64,000 nucleotides of DNA from JAJTFW01 sp046330075. Lineage in GTDB: Bacteria; Bacteroidota; Bacteroidia; AKYH767-A; OLB10. Position numbers and translations under genes: made by a program. The stretch covers positions 1 to 64,000 of the forward strand of contig JAXLTL010000007.1 in assembly GCA_046330075.1 (NCBI GenBank), written 5' to 3'. The notes under the pieces are model-generated. The model ran no database searches. It was given only the letters and a program-made list of their open reading frames with translations, and had not been told where the DNA came from. Shown in pieces: positions 8,958 to 18,563 of this stretch (position 1 is the stretch's first letter; the number at the start of each line of letters is the position of its first letter).

Positions 8958-9794
8958 TCAAAATGCGAAATCGTAACTAACCTCCGGAGATGAAAACATC
9001 ACCGGTAACTTGCTCCACGTTTCGATGCTGTTGCGGTGCTTGATTACAACGTAATAATTATTTCCATAAACACTGCCGGGAAATATTACTGTTGCAAATC
9101 CATCCGTTTTCAGGATCGTGTTTAAACTGTAAACCGTGTTAAATGGAGAAGTCGCCTCGTGCAGTTCCACCTGAATGGCATCTGCATCGTCGGGGTTGGT
9201 GCTGAGCCCGCTTTGATAGAGGGTGTTGTTTTGAATTCCGGTGCCGAGGTATAACCCTTCGATGAACGCCTGCAGGTTAATGCGCAGACTGCAGATGTTC
9301 ACTCTTACCGGATCCGACACTTTACTGTTGTGTGTTGAGCTGGTGGATTTAATCTGCATCCTGTAATTCAGCGAAGGCGTAATATTGAACGGAATAATGG
9401 CACCGAATGAACCGGAACCTGTTCCGGTGTAACTGGCCAATGTGGTGGGACTGGCAAATGAGCCGCTTGCATCTGACAAGCGTAAGTCAAACGAATTTGC
9501 AGGGTCAATGAACCCGAGTGCCTGGTAAGGAATAAGCACGGTATCCCCATTACAAACCACTGTGGGTACAGACAACAACTTGATGTTGATTTCCGGCTGT
9601 TGTAAGCCTTGCGTCATTACTTTTCCTCCGGACACCAGCGTTTGCTGAAAACTCTGGCCGATGGTATATGATAATGATCCATTCGATGCGGACAGAAATC
9701 CGCCGCCGCCGTTTGTTCCGGCAGGGCTAATGGTCTGTGCTATACTCCATACAGGAATACAACACAGCATGAGAAAGAATTTTCGTCTCATCAT
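8958..9794 (-). CDS. exported adhesin/hemagglutinin-like protein, apparently short at the C-terminus
   Basis: 278 residues with a signal peptide (MRRKFFLMLCCIPVWSIAQ). Residues about 30-70 (NGSLSYTIGQSF...VMTQGLQQPEI) are a common opening of Bacteroidota surface proteins. The end (LQAFIEGLYLGTG...VELHEATSPFNTVYS...YYVVIKHRNSIETWS...VSYDFAF) matches, from my memory of the family, a domain that in related hemagglutinin-like proteins continues for about 100 residues with calcium-binding repeats and a T9SS tail. Here it stops directly after that domain. It starts one base after the stop of the 9796-10986 gene, so the two are translationally linked. Confidence 0.65.
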   Translation of the reverse strand: MMRRKFFLMLCCIPVWSIAQTISPAGTNGGGGFLSASNGSLSYTIGQSFQQTLVSGGKVMTQGLQQPEINIKLLSVPTVVCNGDTVLIPYQALGFIDPANSFDLRLSDASGSFASPTTLASYTGTGSGSFGAIIPFNITPSLNYRMQIKSTSSTHNSKVSDPVRVNICSLRINLQAFIEGLYLGTGIQNNTLYQSGLSTNPDDADAIQVELHEATSPFNTVYSLNTILKTDGFATVIFPGSVYGNNYYVVIKHRNSIETWSKLPVMFSSPEVSYDFAF

Positions 9795-9795
9795 C

Positions 9796-10986
9796 TTAGT
9801 TGTAAACTAACACTGAAGTATAGCTCCATTCGTTATTGTTCCAGTTGGCAGGGGTTGCAGAACTTCCGACCATCCCAAATTGATATGTTCCCGGGGCCAA
9901 GCCCGTAATTATACCGGATATAGTATAAGTCATTCTGTTATTTGCCGGGCAGGTAAGGCCGAATATGCCACCCCCGAATTGGCTAGGAGTAGCCGCTAAT
10001 GAACTTTTATAGCCCGGATAAATATTAAGGCCAGTAGCAGCAGTTGCCAATGCACCAAATGAACAAGTTGAAATAAGATATACTTTTTGGGTGGCTGAAG
10101 TAATGTTTACCGTTAGCGTTCCACTCAAAAATGCCAGACTAGCAGTTGGGGCAACAGAAGACGCAGACACCGTGTTTGATGCGATCAATTGTCCCGTCAT
10201 CGTTTGCCAGACCGGAAGTCCCGATGCTCCAACTGTTAAAAATTGGCCCGTAGTTCCTCGGGGTAGTCGAACATAATCAGCACCATCATAGTACATAATG
10301 TCACCTAACAGGTCACCACCCATAGCGATCTTACTACCGCTAACACTATTATCAGCCAGCTTAACAGTAGAAACAGCGTTATCTGCAAGCTTTGGTGTAG
10401 TAACGGCCAGATCTCCCAGTTTTGGGGTACTGATTGAAAAATCTCCGACTTTATTTGTTGTTATACAGTTATCAGCCAGTTCTGTGTTGGTCACTACCTG
10501 CGTGCCCAGCTGAAGATTGGAATAAGGCCCGGTGACATCCCCGCCTGCGGATCCGCTGACGGTAGTAGCCGTATTTGCAGTAGTGGCTGTGGTGGCAGTA
10601 TTTGCGTGTAATGCCAGAGGAACGCTGCTGAACGGCACTGTTCCCATTAAAACATACGGACCATTATGCGCCAGATAGATATCCATGTACTTTTCAGAGC
10701 CGGAATTCCAGGGAATAGAACTGAAAGTGCCAATCAAGGCCGTACCGCTGCCAATATTTACATTGATTAATCCAAATTCATTTGTAAAGACCGTATGTGC
10801 CTCCGCATAAAGAATTGGCCCGGCAGGTGTATTATTCCGGATATTAAACTGCACGAAAACAGTTTCATTCTGAATCAGCGCACCGGAGGCATCACGGGCA
10901 ACTGCCTGGTAAGGAATCGTGCTGCTTTGCCCATAAGACATAACAGCAGAAAAAACGAAAATCAAGAGTAAGTTTAGTTTTTTCAT
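9796..10986 (-). CDS. exported tail-fibre-like repeat protein
   Basis: 396 residues with a signal peptide (MKKLNLLLIFVFSAVMSYGQ). The N-terminal part (STIPYQAVARDASGALI...VFVQFNIRN) is a widespread Bacteroidota exported-protein domain. Residues about 165-215 hold five short repeats of the form LADNAV(S/T)TxKL, like those of phage tail-collar or fibre proteins, followed by a domain without recognised motifs. No T9SS tail is visible. First gene of a probable two-gene unit with the 8958-9794 gene. Function probably structural or adhesive, by inference only. Confidence 0.7.
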   Translation of the reverse strand: MKKLNLLLIFVFSAVMSYGQSSTIPYQAVARDASGALIQNETVFVQFNIRNNTPAGPILYAEAHTVFTNEFGLINVNIGSGTALIGTFSSIPWNSGSEKYMDIYLAHNGPYVLMGTVPFSSVPLALHANTATTATTANTATTVSGSAGGDVTGPYSNLQLGTQVVTNTELADNCITTNKVGDFSISTPKLGDLAVTTPKLADNAVSTVKLADNSVSGSKIAMGGDLLGDIMYYDGADYVRLPRGTTGQFLTVGASGLPVWQTMTGQLIASNTVSASSVAPTASLAFLSGTLTVNITSATQKVYLISTCSFGALATAATGLNIYPGYKSSLAATPSQFGGGIFGLTCPANNRMTYTISGIITGLAPGTYQFGMVGSSATPANWNNNEWSYTSVLVYN

Positions 10987-11150
10987 ATTGATGTTGATTA
11001 GATAGCAGGCAATTTACGGGATTAGGTTGATTCCTGCAATATGGATGATGAAAATCCCATGTTTGTGGGAGGGGGTATAGTACTATCAATTTCGTGGGAA
11101 GGAATTATCAGAAGGTTAATGCAGGAATTAACATGTTGATAGATAAGTTG

Positions 11151-13685
11151 TCACTCCTTAATCAGTTTCCCGCGATGAATCACCTCTTCGTTATCGTCTA
11201 ATGCATAAAAATATACGCCTTCCCGTAGATTTGACAAGTCAATTCGATTACTCCCTGCATTTGTCTTTTGCAGGTGTACTTCTTGCCCCAGTGAATTATA
11301 AACCCTAAAGTTTCCACCATGTATTGCAATCGGTAAATCAAAATAGAATATTCCTGCCGCTGGGTTCGGATAAACGATCAATTTCAAGTTATGGATTTCC
11401 ACGTTTGAATTTCCTGTTGGAATACAGGTTGGCGTTAATTGCGGAACATTATGAAGTGGTGTATTGAACAACATATTCTCTGCTATAGTAAATGTATCTG
11501 TTTGGTTTTTCTTCTCATTGTACATCCAGTAATTACTGTGTGCAACTATTGGAACACTATCAAAGACCCATTGCAAAGAAGTTCCTCTCGCTATAGCATC
11601 AGTCGTAGAAAATGTATGGAATACTTTGGCACGATCAAAACGGTCAGTTCCGGTTGCATATCCACAGAAAGAAGAAAAATGAACAGTATCACCCATGCCA
11701 ACCAGAATACCATAATTTTCATTGTAATACTGGATAATGTGCTCGTTACAGATAAATGTGCTGACCGGGACATCCTGCTGAGCACTGCAACCGAATACGA
11801 ACCTGTCAAATCCCGCTAATCCGCATCTATAATTTAACCAGTCCATCGGAGCATTGTTGAAAGTATCCTTCATCAATGTATAATTTGCGGGACTTACCGA
11901 AACCGCCATTTTTATAGGAATAGAATCCGGTGAAAACTGCCTGATCAACATATAACGTGTAGTGAATTGACCGCCCTCCGAAAAACCAGTAAGGTAGGCA
12001 TCAATAGAAGGGCGTTGTTCTCTGGTTAATACATGCCGGTAAATCTGCTTGAATACTTCAGTTAAAAATACACGATACCAGCAACCGGTTAAATTATCTT
12101 GTGCAAGATCCCGTACATATCCATAATTGGCACGCATAGTAGGTGATACAATCATTGCATTCTGACGATCCGCAATAGCATGTAAATCGGTATTCCCTGC
12201 TCCCGTTCCACCCTGCCCGTGGATATAAAACAAAATCGGACTTGTAAGTGAATCATAGTTGGCTGGTTTATAATAAAAGACATTATAATCCCCATAAAAA
12301 TAGGATGCATTGGGCGGAGAGGTGATGGTGATAAAATCGCTTGAGTTTCCAACGGGAATAGCATGCGCCAGTGAATCGATATGAATACAACTTAAAGAAT
12401 CGATGGTGTCAATTCCCATACAATTGTAAACAATCAGGCTGACATCGAAATCACCAACTGCCGGATAAAATATTTTAGGACTCTTCTCTGTAGAGCTGGA
12501 GGGTATACCGCCGGGAAAACTCCATTTATAATTTACAGCATTCGCTCCGGTGCTGTTAAACTGCAAATACTCACCATAATGAGTATTAGTCTGAGAAGCT
12601 GTAAAAGCAGCAACAGGTGGGGCAGGTACAGCAAGATTCCAAATCTGAACATTCCCGTTTGTAAGTGGGATATTCCCTGCGGCATATAAATTATTATTAT
12701 AAACCATCATTGCATCAACATACAAAGCAGAAGCATTAAATGGTAACGGGATAGCACTCCATCCGCCCTTATCGTTGTACTTTGCAAAGCGATCAACAGG
12801 AATGCCTCCTGCAGTAAGAAAATTTCCACCCGCATACAATTCACAATTGTAAGATGCTATGACATCAACAAAGTCGTCTACACCTGTACCCAATGGAGAG
12901 AATACAGTCCCATCCCATTTTGCAATATGATTTGCACTGATTCCATCTACATGCGTAAAAGAGCCACCTAGATACAATGAACCCTCATGTACCCCAAACG
13001 TCTGAACCAAGTCGTCGGCCCCACTACCCATTGCGCTCCAACTTACTCCATCCCATTTTGCCAGCCGCAGAGCAGGACTCCCACCTGCTGACGTGAAAAA
13101 ACCTCCGGCATAAATAGATCCGTTATAAGCAATTATATCCCAAATGATAGCATTACATCCGGACCCAAGTGCTGACCAACTGGTTCCATTCCATTTTGCT
13201 ATATAGTTTGCAGAAACGCCATCGGCAGTTGTAAAATTTCCGGCAGCGTATAATTCATTATTGAGTACTGTCAATGAAAAAACAGCTCCATTCATCCCGT
13301 CACCTAATGGGTGCCAAGCCAAGCCATCCCAGCGTGCAACATAATTGGCTGAATCTCCGCCGGCAGTAGTAAAATAACCACCTGCATATAGCTCCCCGTT
13401 AAACATGATGATTGAAAGCACATCCCCGTTCATCCCACTGCCCAACGAATCCCATGTTGAACCAATTCGTCGGGCAATTCCTTGTGTAACATTACCGGTG
13501 GGCGAAAAGCTGCCCCCGACATAAACGATTCCAGTAATAGAATCAATAGCAAGCGTTCGCGTTCCACCATAATGCGTAAAACCAATGGATGTCCATGTTT
13601 GTGCAATTACCGGATTTAAACATAGTATTAATATTCCAGACATAAGAAGTCTGGAAATCGCTAAAGGAATTGAGGAGATGTTCAT
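11151..13685 (-). CDS. T9SS-exported multidomain protein: repeat propeller, PKD domain, esterase-like domain
   Basis: 844 residues. A signal-like N-terminus comes first. Residues about 40-345 hold seven to eight repeats of about 42 residues of the form GxLYAGGxFTTAGGxSANxIAKWDGxxWSxLGxG. Residues about 355-430 are PKD-like (FNSTGANAVNYKWSFPGG...GDFDVSLIVYN). Residues about 460-715 resemble an alpha/beta hydrolase of the feruloyl-esterase or PHB-depolymerase kind (FYIHGQGGTG and a GFSEGG nucleophile elbow). The tail (YPNPAAGIFYFDL...LREGVYFYAL...KLIKE) is a T9SS sorting domain. Probably a surface or secreted esterase; the substrate is unknown. The gene is alone, with the start next to the metG promoter region. 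Confidence 0.82.
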   Translation of the reverse strand: MNISSIPLAISRLLMSGILILCLNPVIAQTWTSIGFTHYGGTRTLAIDSITGIVYVGGSFSPTGNVTQGIARRIGSTWDSLGSGMNGDVLSIIMFNGELYAGGYFTTAGGDSANYVARWDGLAWHPLGDGMNGAVFSLTVLNNELYAAGNFTTADGVSANYIAKWNGTSWSALGSGCNAIIWDIIAYNGSIYAGGFFTSAGGSPALRLAKWDGVSWSAMGSGADDLVQTFGVHEGSLYLGGSFTHVDGISANHIAKWDGTVFSPLGTGVDDFVDVIASYNCELYAGGNFLTAGGIPVDRFAKYNDKGGWSAIPLPFNASALYVDAMMVYNNNLYAAGNIPLTNGNVQIWNLAVPAPPVAAFTASQTNTHYGEYLQFNSTGANAVNYKWSFPGGIPSSSTEKSPKIFYPAVGDFDVSLIVYNCMGIDTIDSLSCIHIDSLAHAIPVGNSSDFITITSPPNASYFYGDYNVFYYKPANYDSLTSPILFYIHGQGGTGAGNTDLHAIADRQNAMIVSPTMRANYGYVRDLAQDNLTGCWYRVFLTEVFKQIYRHVLTREQRPSIDAYLTGFSEGGQFTTRYMLIRQFSPDSIPIKMAVSVSPANYTLMKDTFNNAPMDWLNYRCGLAGFDRFVFGCSAQQDVPVSTFICNEHIIQYYNENYGILVGMGDTVHFSSFCGYATGTDRFDRAKVFHTFSTTDAIARGTSLQWVFDSVPIVAHSNYWMYNEKKNQTDTFTIAENMLFNTPLHNVPQLTPTCIPTGNSNVEIHNLKLIVYPNPAAGIFYFDLPIAIHGGNFRVYNSLGQEVHLQKTNAGSNRIDLSNLREGVYFYALDDNEEVIHRGKLIKE

Positions 13686-13895
13686 AATTAAAGAACTTAT
13701 GCCGTTAGGTTCTCATGATAAGATCTGCATAACTACTGTGATAAATTTATAATTTTTCCTTGGAATCTGTAATACCTTCCTGAATTTTTAATAATTGGGC
13801 AATCCTTGCCAATATACTATCCTATGAATGGCGTGCTGAAGTATTGAAAGCAGCCAGGAGAAATGTTTAGTTCCGCTTAAAACAACCGGATTTCG

Positions 13896-13903
13896 TATCT
13901 TTG
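13896..13903 (+). promoter_or_regulatory. probable -7 box of the metG promoter
   Basis: TATCTTTG fits the Bacteroidota -7 consensus TAnnTTTG exactly and ends 17 bases before the metG ATG, leaving a short leader. A clear -33 TTG at the usual distance is not seen, so this is moderate support only. Confidence 0.5.
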
Positions 13904-13920
13904 CGCCTCATTAATCGATT

Positions 13921-15960
13921 ATGCGCTACCTCATTACCGCTGCCTTGCCTTACGCCAATGGTCCCTTACATATCGGACATATAGCCGGATGCTATCTCCC
14001 GGCCGACATTTTTGTGCGTTATCAGCGGTTGATGGGTCGCGATGTGAAGTTTATCTGCGGTTCGGATGAGCATGGCGTGCCGATTACCCTGCGCGCACGC
14101 AAGGAGGGCGTTACTCCGCAACAAATCGTGGATAAATACCATACCATCATGCGCGATGCGTTTTCGGATTTCGGTATCTCCTTCGATATCTACCACCGTA
14201 CCTCTGATAAAGTCCATCACGAAACTGCGTCTGATTTCTTCAAAACCCTCTACGAAAAAGGCGTTTTTACCGAGGAGGAGTCCGAGCAGTATTTCGATGA
14301 GGAAGCCGGCATGTTTCTCGCCGACCGCTACATCACAGGGACCTGTCCGAAATGCGGCAACCCGAATGCTTATGGCGATCAGTGTGAGAAGTGTGGTACG
14401 TCGCTGAGTCCGCGCGAGCTGATCAATCCTCACTCACAGTTGAGTGGTAAAGCGCCCATCCTGAAAAAAACAAAGCACTGGTATCTTCCGCTCGATAAAA
14501 TGCAGCAGGAATGGTTGCAGGCATGGATGAACACCAAGGAGGATAGCTGGAAGAAAAATGTGTACGGTCAGTGCAAGAGCTGGCTCGATCAGGGGCTGCA
14601 GCCCCGTGCCGTTACCCGCGATCTCGATTGGGGTGTGCCCGTTCCTTTACAAGATAACAAGGGGAAAGTCCTCTACGTTTGGTTCGACGCACCGATCGGA
14701 TATATCTCCGCAACGAAAGCCCTCACTGCTAACTGGGAGCAATACTGGAAAGACAAAGACACCAAACTGATTCACTTTATCGGCAAGGACAACATCGTTT
14801 TCCATTGTATCATATTCCCTGCGATGCTGAAAGCGCATGGCGATTATGTATTGCCGGATAATGTACCCGCCAACGAATTTCTCAACCTCGAAGGCGATAA
14901 GATTTCTACCTCCCGCAACTGGGCGGTATGGCTGCACGAATACCTGAACGATTTCCCGGGAAAGCAGGATGTGCTGCGTTATGCACTCTGTGCTACGGCT
15001 CCGGAAACCAAGGACAATGATTTTACCTGGAAAGATTTTCAGGACCGCAACAACAATGAACTGGTAGCGGTACTCGGAAATTTCGTAAACCGCACACTCG
15101 TGCTGACATCAAAATACTACGAAGGAAAAGTACCGGCCAGAGGAGAATTACTCGAAAATGAAAAGATTTGTCTCGAAGCGGTAGCAGCAGCACCCGGTCT
15201 GGTGAAAGAGAGTCTGGAGAAATACCGTTTCCGTGAAGCACTGGGACACCTGATGGATCTAGCTCGAGCGGGAAATAAATACCTCGCCGATACAGAGCCG
15301 TGGAAACATCAGAAAACGAATCCAAAATATGTAGAGACCGTACTCAACGTAGCCCTCGAAGTAACGGCTGCGCTGGCGTATCTCTGTGAGCCTTTCCTGC
15401 CCTTTACGGCTGTAAAACTGCGGAAGATGCTGAACATTCCGGAGCGTACCTGGGAAGATGCGTTTCATCATACAGAAATTGAAGCAGGACATGTTCTCGG
15501 TGAGGCGTCGCTGTTATTCGAGAAGATTGAAGACGACGCCATCGCTGCACAATTACAGAAACTCGAAGCCACCAAGGCTGCACAAACGGCGCCTGCTGCA
15601 GAAGCCACAACAAACACCACTAAGCCGATGAAGGAAATCACTACCTACGACGATTTCTCGAAGATGGATCTGCGTGTTGCTACGATTGTTGCAGCAGAGA
15701 AAGTGGAGAAAGCCGATAAGCTTCTTAAACTCACGCTCAACACCGGTATCGATACCCGCACCGTTGTTTCAGGTATTGCCCTGCATTTTAAACCGGAGGA
15801 AATCATCGGACAACAGGTCACCTTACTGGCGAATCTGGCGCCGAGAAAAATTCGTGGCATCGAATCGAACGGAATGATATTGATGGCGGAAGATGCAGAT
15901 GGAAAGCTGGTGTTCGTACAGCCGGGACGCTCTACGATAGAAGGTAGCACGATTGCTTAG
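13921..15960 (+). CDS. metG: methionyl-tRNA synthetase with C-terminal tRNA-binding domain
   Basis: 679 residues, class I synthetase that charges tRNA-Met in the cytoplasm. The HIGH motif is in PYANGPLHIGHIAG (residues 17-20). Paired zinc cysteines CPKC (142-145) and CEKC follow in the connective peptide. The KMSKS equivalent is KISTS (327-331). After an Ala-rich linker near residue 560, a Trbp111/EMAP-type domain begins (DDFSKMDLRVATIVAAEKV) and runs to the end (MILMAEDADGKL). This fused layout is the usual one in Bacteroidota. The gene appears to be monocistronic. Confidence 0.96.
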   Translation: MRYLITAALPYANGPLHIGHIAGCYLPADIFVRYQRLMGRDVKFICGSDEHGVPITLRARKEGVTPQQIVDKYHTIMRDAFSDFGISFDIYHRTSDKVHHETASDFFKTLYEKGVFTEEESEQYFDEEAGMFLADRYITGTCPKCGNPNAYGDQCEKCGTSLSPRELINPHSQLSGKAPILKKTKHWYLPLDKMQQEWLQAWMNTKEDSWKKNVYGQCKSWLDQGLQPRAVTRDLDWGVPVPLQDNKGKVLYVWFDAPIGYISATKALTANWEQYWKDKDTKLIHFIGKDNIVFHCIIFPAMLKAHGDYVLPDNVPANEFLNLEGDKISTSRNWAVWLHEYLNDFPGKQDVLRYALCATAPETKDNDFTWKDFQDRNNNELVAVLGNFVNRTLVLTSKYYEGKVPARGELLENEKICLEAVAAAPGLVKESLEKYRFREALGHLMDLARAGNKYLADTEPWKHQKTNPKYVETVLNVALEVTAALAYLCEPFLPFTAVKLRKMLNIPERTWEDAFHHTEIEAGHVLGEASLLFEKIEDDAIAAQLQKLEATKAAQTAPAAEATTNTTKPMKEITTYDDFSKMDLRVATIVAAEKVEKADKLLKLTLNTGIDTRTVVSGIALHFKPEEIIGQQVTLLANLAPRKIRGIESNGMILMAEDADGKLVFVQPGRSTIEGSTIA

Positions 15961-15969
15961 CCACTGATT

Positions 15970-16015
15970 GATTATGATAAATTATGATTTGTTATGATCA
16001 TGATTTATCATAATC
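15970..16015. terminator. AT-rich inverted repeat between convergent genes
   Basis: Perfect 13-bp arms (15970-15982 and 16003-16015) with a 20-base spacer that itself holds ATGATCAT. It lies 10 bases after the metG stop and before the convergent esterase stop at 16048. It is low in GC and lacks a T-run, so a terminator role is possible but weak. Confidence 0.4.
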
Positions 16016-16047
16016 CTCTGTGTTCAACTGCGGCTAAGATATCTGCA

Positions 16048-16758
16048 TCATTTCCCGAATTGCGAGAGCCATGATTTCAGTTCCATCATCTCTTCCTTGC
16101 TGATCTGATGCCCCATCGGATATTCAAAGGAAGTAACATTTATTCCTGCTGCTTTTAATTTCTGCACGATAGTTCGGCCATCGGTGATGGAGATAACTTT
16201 ATCCTCCGTTCCATGGACTGCAAACACAGGAATCCTTGCTTTCTGCGTAGCCGGCATTTTACTCAAGTCGAGGTCGGGAGGAAAACGTCCGCTGAGACAG
16301 ACAATACCACGTACCGGAAACGGTGATTGCAACCCAATGCGCAACGACATGATCGCACCCTGACTAAATCCTCCGAGGAAAATACGTTTGGGGTCGGCAT
16401 GCAACTCTTTCACCAGTTTGGGTAGAAGTGTATTCAGCTTCTTCGCACTTTCTGCAGCCTGTCCGATGGCTTCGGTAAATTTTCCGTTACCGAACTGCAG
16501 CTGATACCAGGCATATCCCCCTTCCGGACGGGTAAACGGCGCACGAACCGATACGATGATAAAATTTGGTGGCAGCGCATTTGATAATCCGATGAGGTCG
16601 GTTTCATCGCTACCCCAGCCATGCAACATAACCAGCATGGGTGCCGGAGAAGAGGAGGACACAGTGGGGTTAACCACCTTATACACCAGCTCGTCCTGCG
16701 CAGTACAGGAAGACAGCACGAAGAGCAACAGCACACAGAGATAGCGGGCAGCATTCAT
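16048..16758 (-). CDS. carboxylesterase/phospholipase-family alpha/beta hydrolase lipoprotein
   Basis: About 236 residues from MNAARYLCVLLLFVLSSC, a lipoprotein signal peptide ending in a Cys. An upstream Met at 16788 would hide the signal peptide, so I take the inner start; a good purine-poor but Shine-Dalgarno-like CCTCCTGA complement lies beside it. The hydrolase core shows VMLHGWGSDE (oxyanion region), GGFSQGA (nucleophile Ser), PVFAVHGTEDKV (acid) and MGHQIS (His). This is the dienelactone hydrolase/acyl-protein thioesterase-like group. Substrate unknown; likely acts in the periplasm. Confidence 0.82.
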   Translation of the reverse strand: MNAARYLCVLLLFVLSSCTAQDELVYKVVNPTVSSSSPAPMLVMLHGWGSDETDLIGLSNALPPNFIIVSVRAPFTRPEGGYAWYQLQFGNGKFTEAIGQAAESAKKLNTLLPKLVKELHADPKRIFLGGFSQGAIMSLRIGLQSPFPVRGIVCLSGRFPPDLDLSKMPATQKARIPVFAVHGTEDKVISITDGRTIVQKLKAAGINVTSFEYPMGHQISKEEMMELKSWLSQFGK

Positions 16759-16833
16759 TTTCAGGAGGTTTTTATCAAAGATACGCAATGAAAAGTGATG
16801 TTCGGGAGAGGTGGATTCCCTACCTTTGTGCCG

Positions 16834-18480
16834 ATGAAGAATATGCTCCTTACCCTGCTGGTCCTCACGACCACCCTCTTACAGGCTCAGCAGTTTACCG
16901 TATCTCCCGCACAGCTTAACTTCGGCACCGTTACCGAGATTTCCCCGGACAGTCAGCAAGTGACCATCAGTAACAGCACTGCCTATGATATAACGGTTAC
17001 GGGTTACCGCTTTTATACCTTTTACGGATCACCGGCATTCAGTACGAGCGGTGGTGTTTTCACGGTTCCTGCAGGAGGCTCTCATGCCATCTGGGTAAAG
17101 TTCAGTCCGCGGCATAACATCTACCACAACAGCGAACTCTTCATCCTCAGCGATTGTCATTGCGGTGCACTTCGTGTGGATTTACTTGGCCAGGGGCATT
17201 ATAGCAAATCCTACTATGATCATACGCAGAATCTGGCGGAAGAAGTTCTGAAGGATACGCTGCATGATTTACTAGGGCGGAATTATTTCAACGCAGGATA
17301 TGTAGTAGCACGCGACTCGATGTTTATGTCGTACGACAATGAAAAAGTAAACGGAGCCGGAGCAAGCACCAACACCATTGAATGTGTATATACCGGACGA
17401 AAAGCCGTAGGTTATACCGATCGTACCGATTGCCAGACCAATTTCGCATTTAATACCGAACATACCTTCCCGCAAAACTTCTTCAACTCGCAGGAGCCGG
17501 AACGCGCCGATCTTTTCCATCTCTTTCCTACCGATGATGTAGCCAATGGAATTCGGGCGAGTTTACCGTTCGGTACAGTAAGTAATGCAAGCTGGAGTCA
17601 GGGAGGCAGTAAGGGCAACTCTACTACGTTTGAGCCCAGAGATGCACATAAAGGTCGTGTTGCACGCGCGATGTTTTATTTTGTGATCCGCTATCAGAAC
17701 TACAGTAATTTTCTGACGAATCAGGAAGGTATTCTGCGACAATGGCACGATCAGTTTCCCCCGAACACAGTTGAACAAACCCGCTGTAACAGTATCTATC
17801 TCCTCCAAAACAACCGCAATCCGTTTATTGATTATCCACAGTTCATTGACCGGATTACCTCCATCAGCAATACCTCCGTGGGCAACGTAGCTGCTTCTAC
17901 AGATGCACCGGACGACACGATCAACTTCGGACTGATACTGGCGCCGGGGGCTGCACAATACAATTACTGGATTGCCAACGATGGAAATGCGCCGTTAACA
18001 ATCTCCGGTTTGTCCCTCACGCCGAATACCGCACTCAGCTTCCTCAACAATACAGGCTCCAATACGACAATTCAACCCGGCGAGGCGGCACGTGTTGAAA
18101 TTGAACTCGCCATGGCTCCTCCGGGATTTTTTACCGGTACGCTGAACTATATCGCACAGGGAACAGGATTGCTCGCCAATGTCAGCGTTCCCATTAAGGC
18201 GCAAATCAGTCTGACCGGACTCAACGAAACATCTAACAGGTACGCCTATACGCTTTATCCCAATCCCGCAACTGACCGGCTCTGTATCAGCCCGGCTGCT
18301 GCGCCAGGCACCTATGTGCTGTATGATCTCAATGGACGGCAGATAGAGAACGGAGATATGACTTCCGGCTCCTGTATATCCATTGATGCCGTACATGAAT
18401 CGGGAATCTATTTTATCGAATGGACTGCTGCAACGGGCGAAACCTATCGCAGTAAATGGGTGAAAACAGCAGGATTTTAA
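16834..18480 (+). CDS. secreted endonuclease I family nuclease with T9SS tail
   Basis: 548 residues from MKNMLLTLLVLTTTLLQAQ, a clear signal peptide. Residues about 20-120 form an immunoglobulin-like domain (VSPAQLNFGTVTEISPDSQQ). The nuclease core has NTEHTFPQNFF with the catalytic His, then RADLFHLFPTDDVANGIR, then FEPRDAHKGRVARAMFYF, as in Bacillus-type endonuclease I. A second Ig-like domain and a sorting tail (YTLYPNPATDRLCI...ESGIYFIEW) follow. It probably degrades external DNA. A TACCTTTG box (16821-16828) lies only six bases before the ATG, which would give a nearly leaderless mRNA. Confidence 0.88.
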   Translation: MKNMLLTLLVLTTTLLQAQQFTVSPAQLNFGTVTEISPDSQQVTISNSTAYDITVTGYRFYTFYGSPAFSTSGGVFTVPAGGSHAIWVKFSPRHNIYHNSELFILSDCHCGALRVDLLGQGHYSKSYYDHTQNLAEEVLKDTLHDLLGRNYFNAGYVVARDSMFMSYDNEKVNGAGASTNTIECVYTGRKAVGYTDRTDCQTNFAFNTEHTFPQNFFNSQEPERADLFHLFPTDDVANGIRASLPFGTVSNASWSQGGSKGNSTTFEPRDAHKGRVARAMFYFVIRYQNYSNFLTNQEGILRQWHDQFPPNTVEQTRCNSIYLLQNNRNPFIDYPQFIDRITSISNTSVGNVAASTDAPDDTINFGLILAPGAAQYNYWIANDGNAPLTISGLSLTPNTALSFLNNTGSNTTIQPGEAARVEIELAMAPPGFFTGTLNYIAQGTGLLANVSVPIKAQISLTGLNETSNRYAYTLYPNPATDRLCISPAAAPGTYVLYDLNGRQIENGDMTSGSCISIDAVHESGIYFIEWTAATGETYRSKWVKTAGF

Positions 18481-18563
18481 ATTGTAAACCAGCTATTTAC
18501 AACTTTTTCTTTAAACTCCTGTAATACTTTTTTCCCTCCGGTATCCTATGTCATAAACAAGAG

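Noticed and set aside
13966..14433. Minus-strand frames within metG
   Set aside because: Shadows of a strongly conserved gene; no start context and no family.
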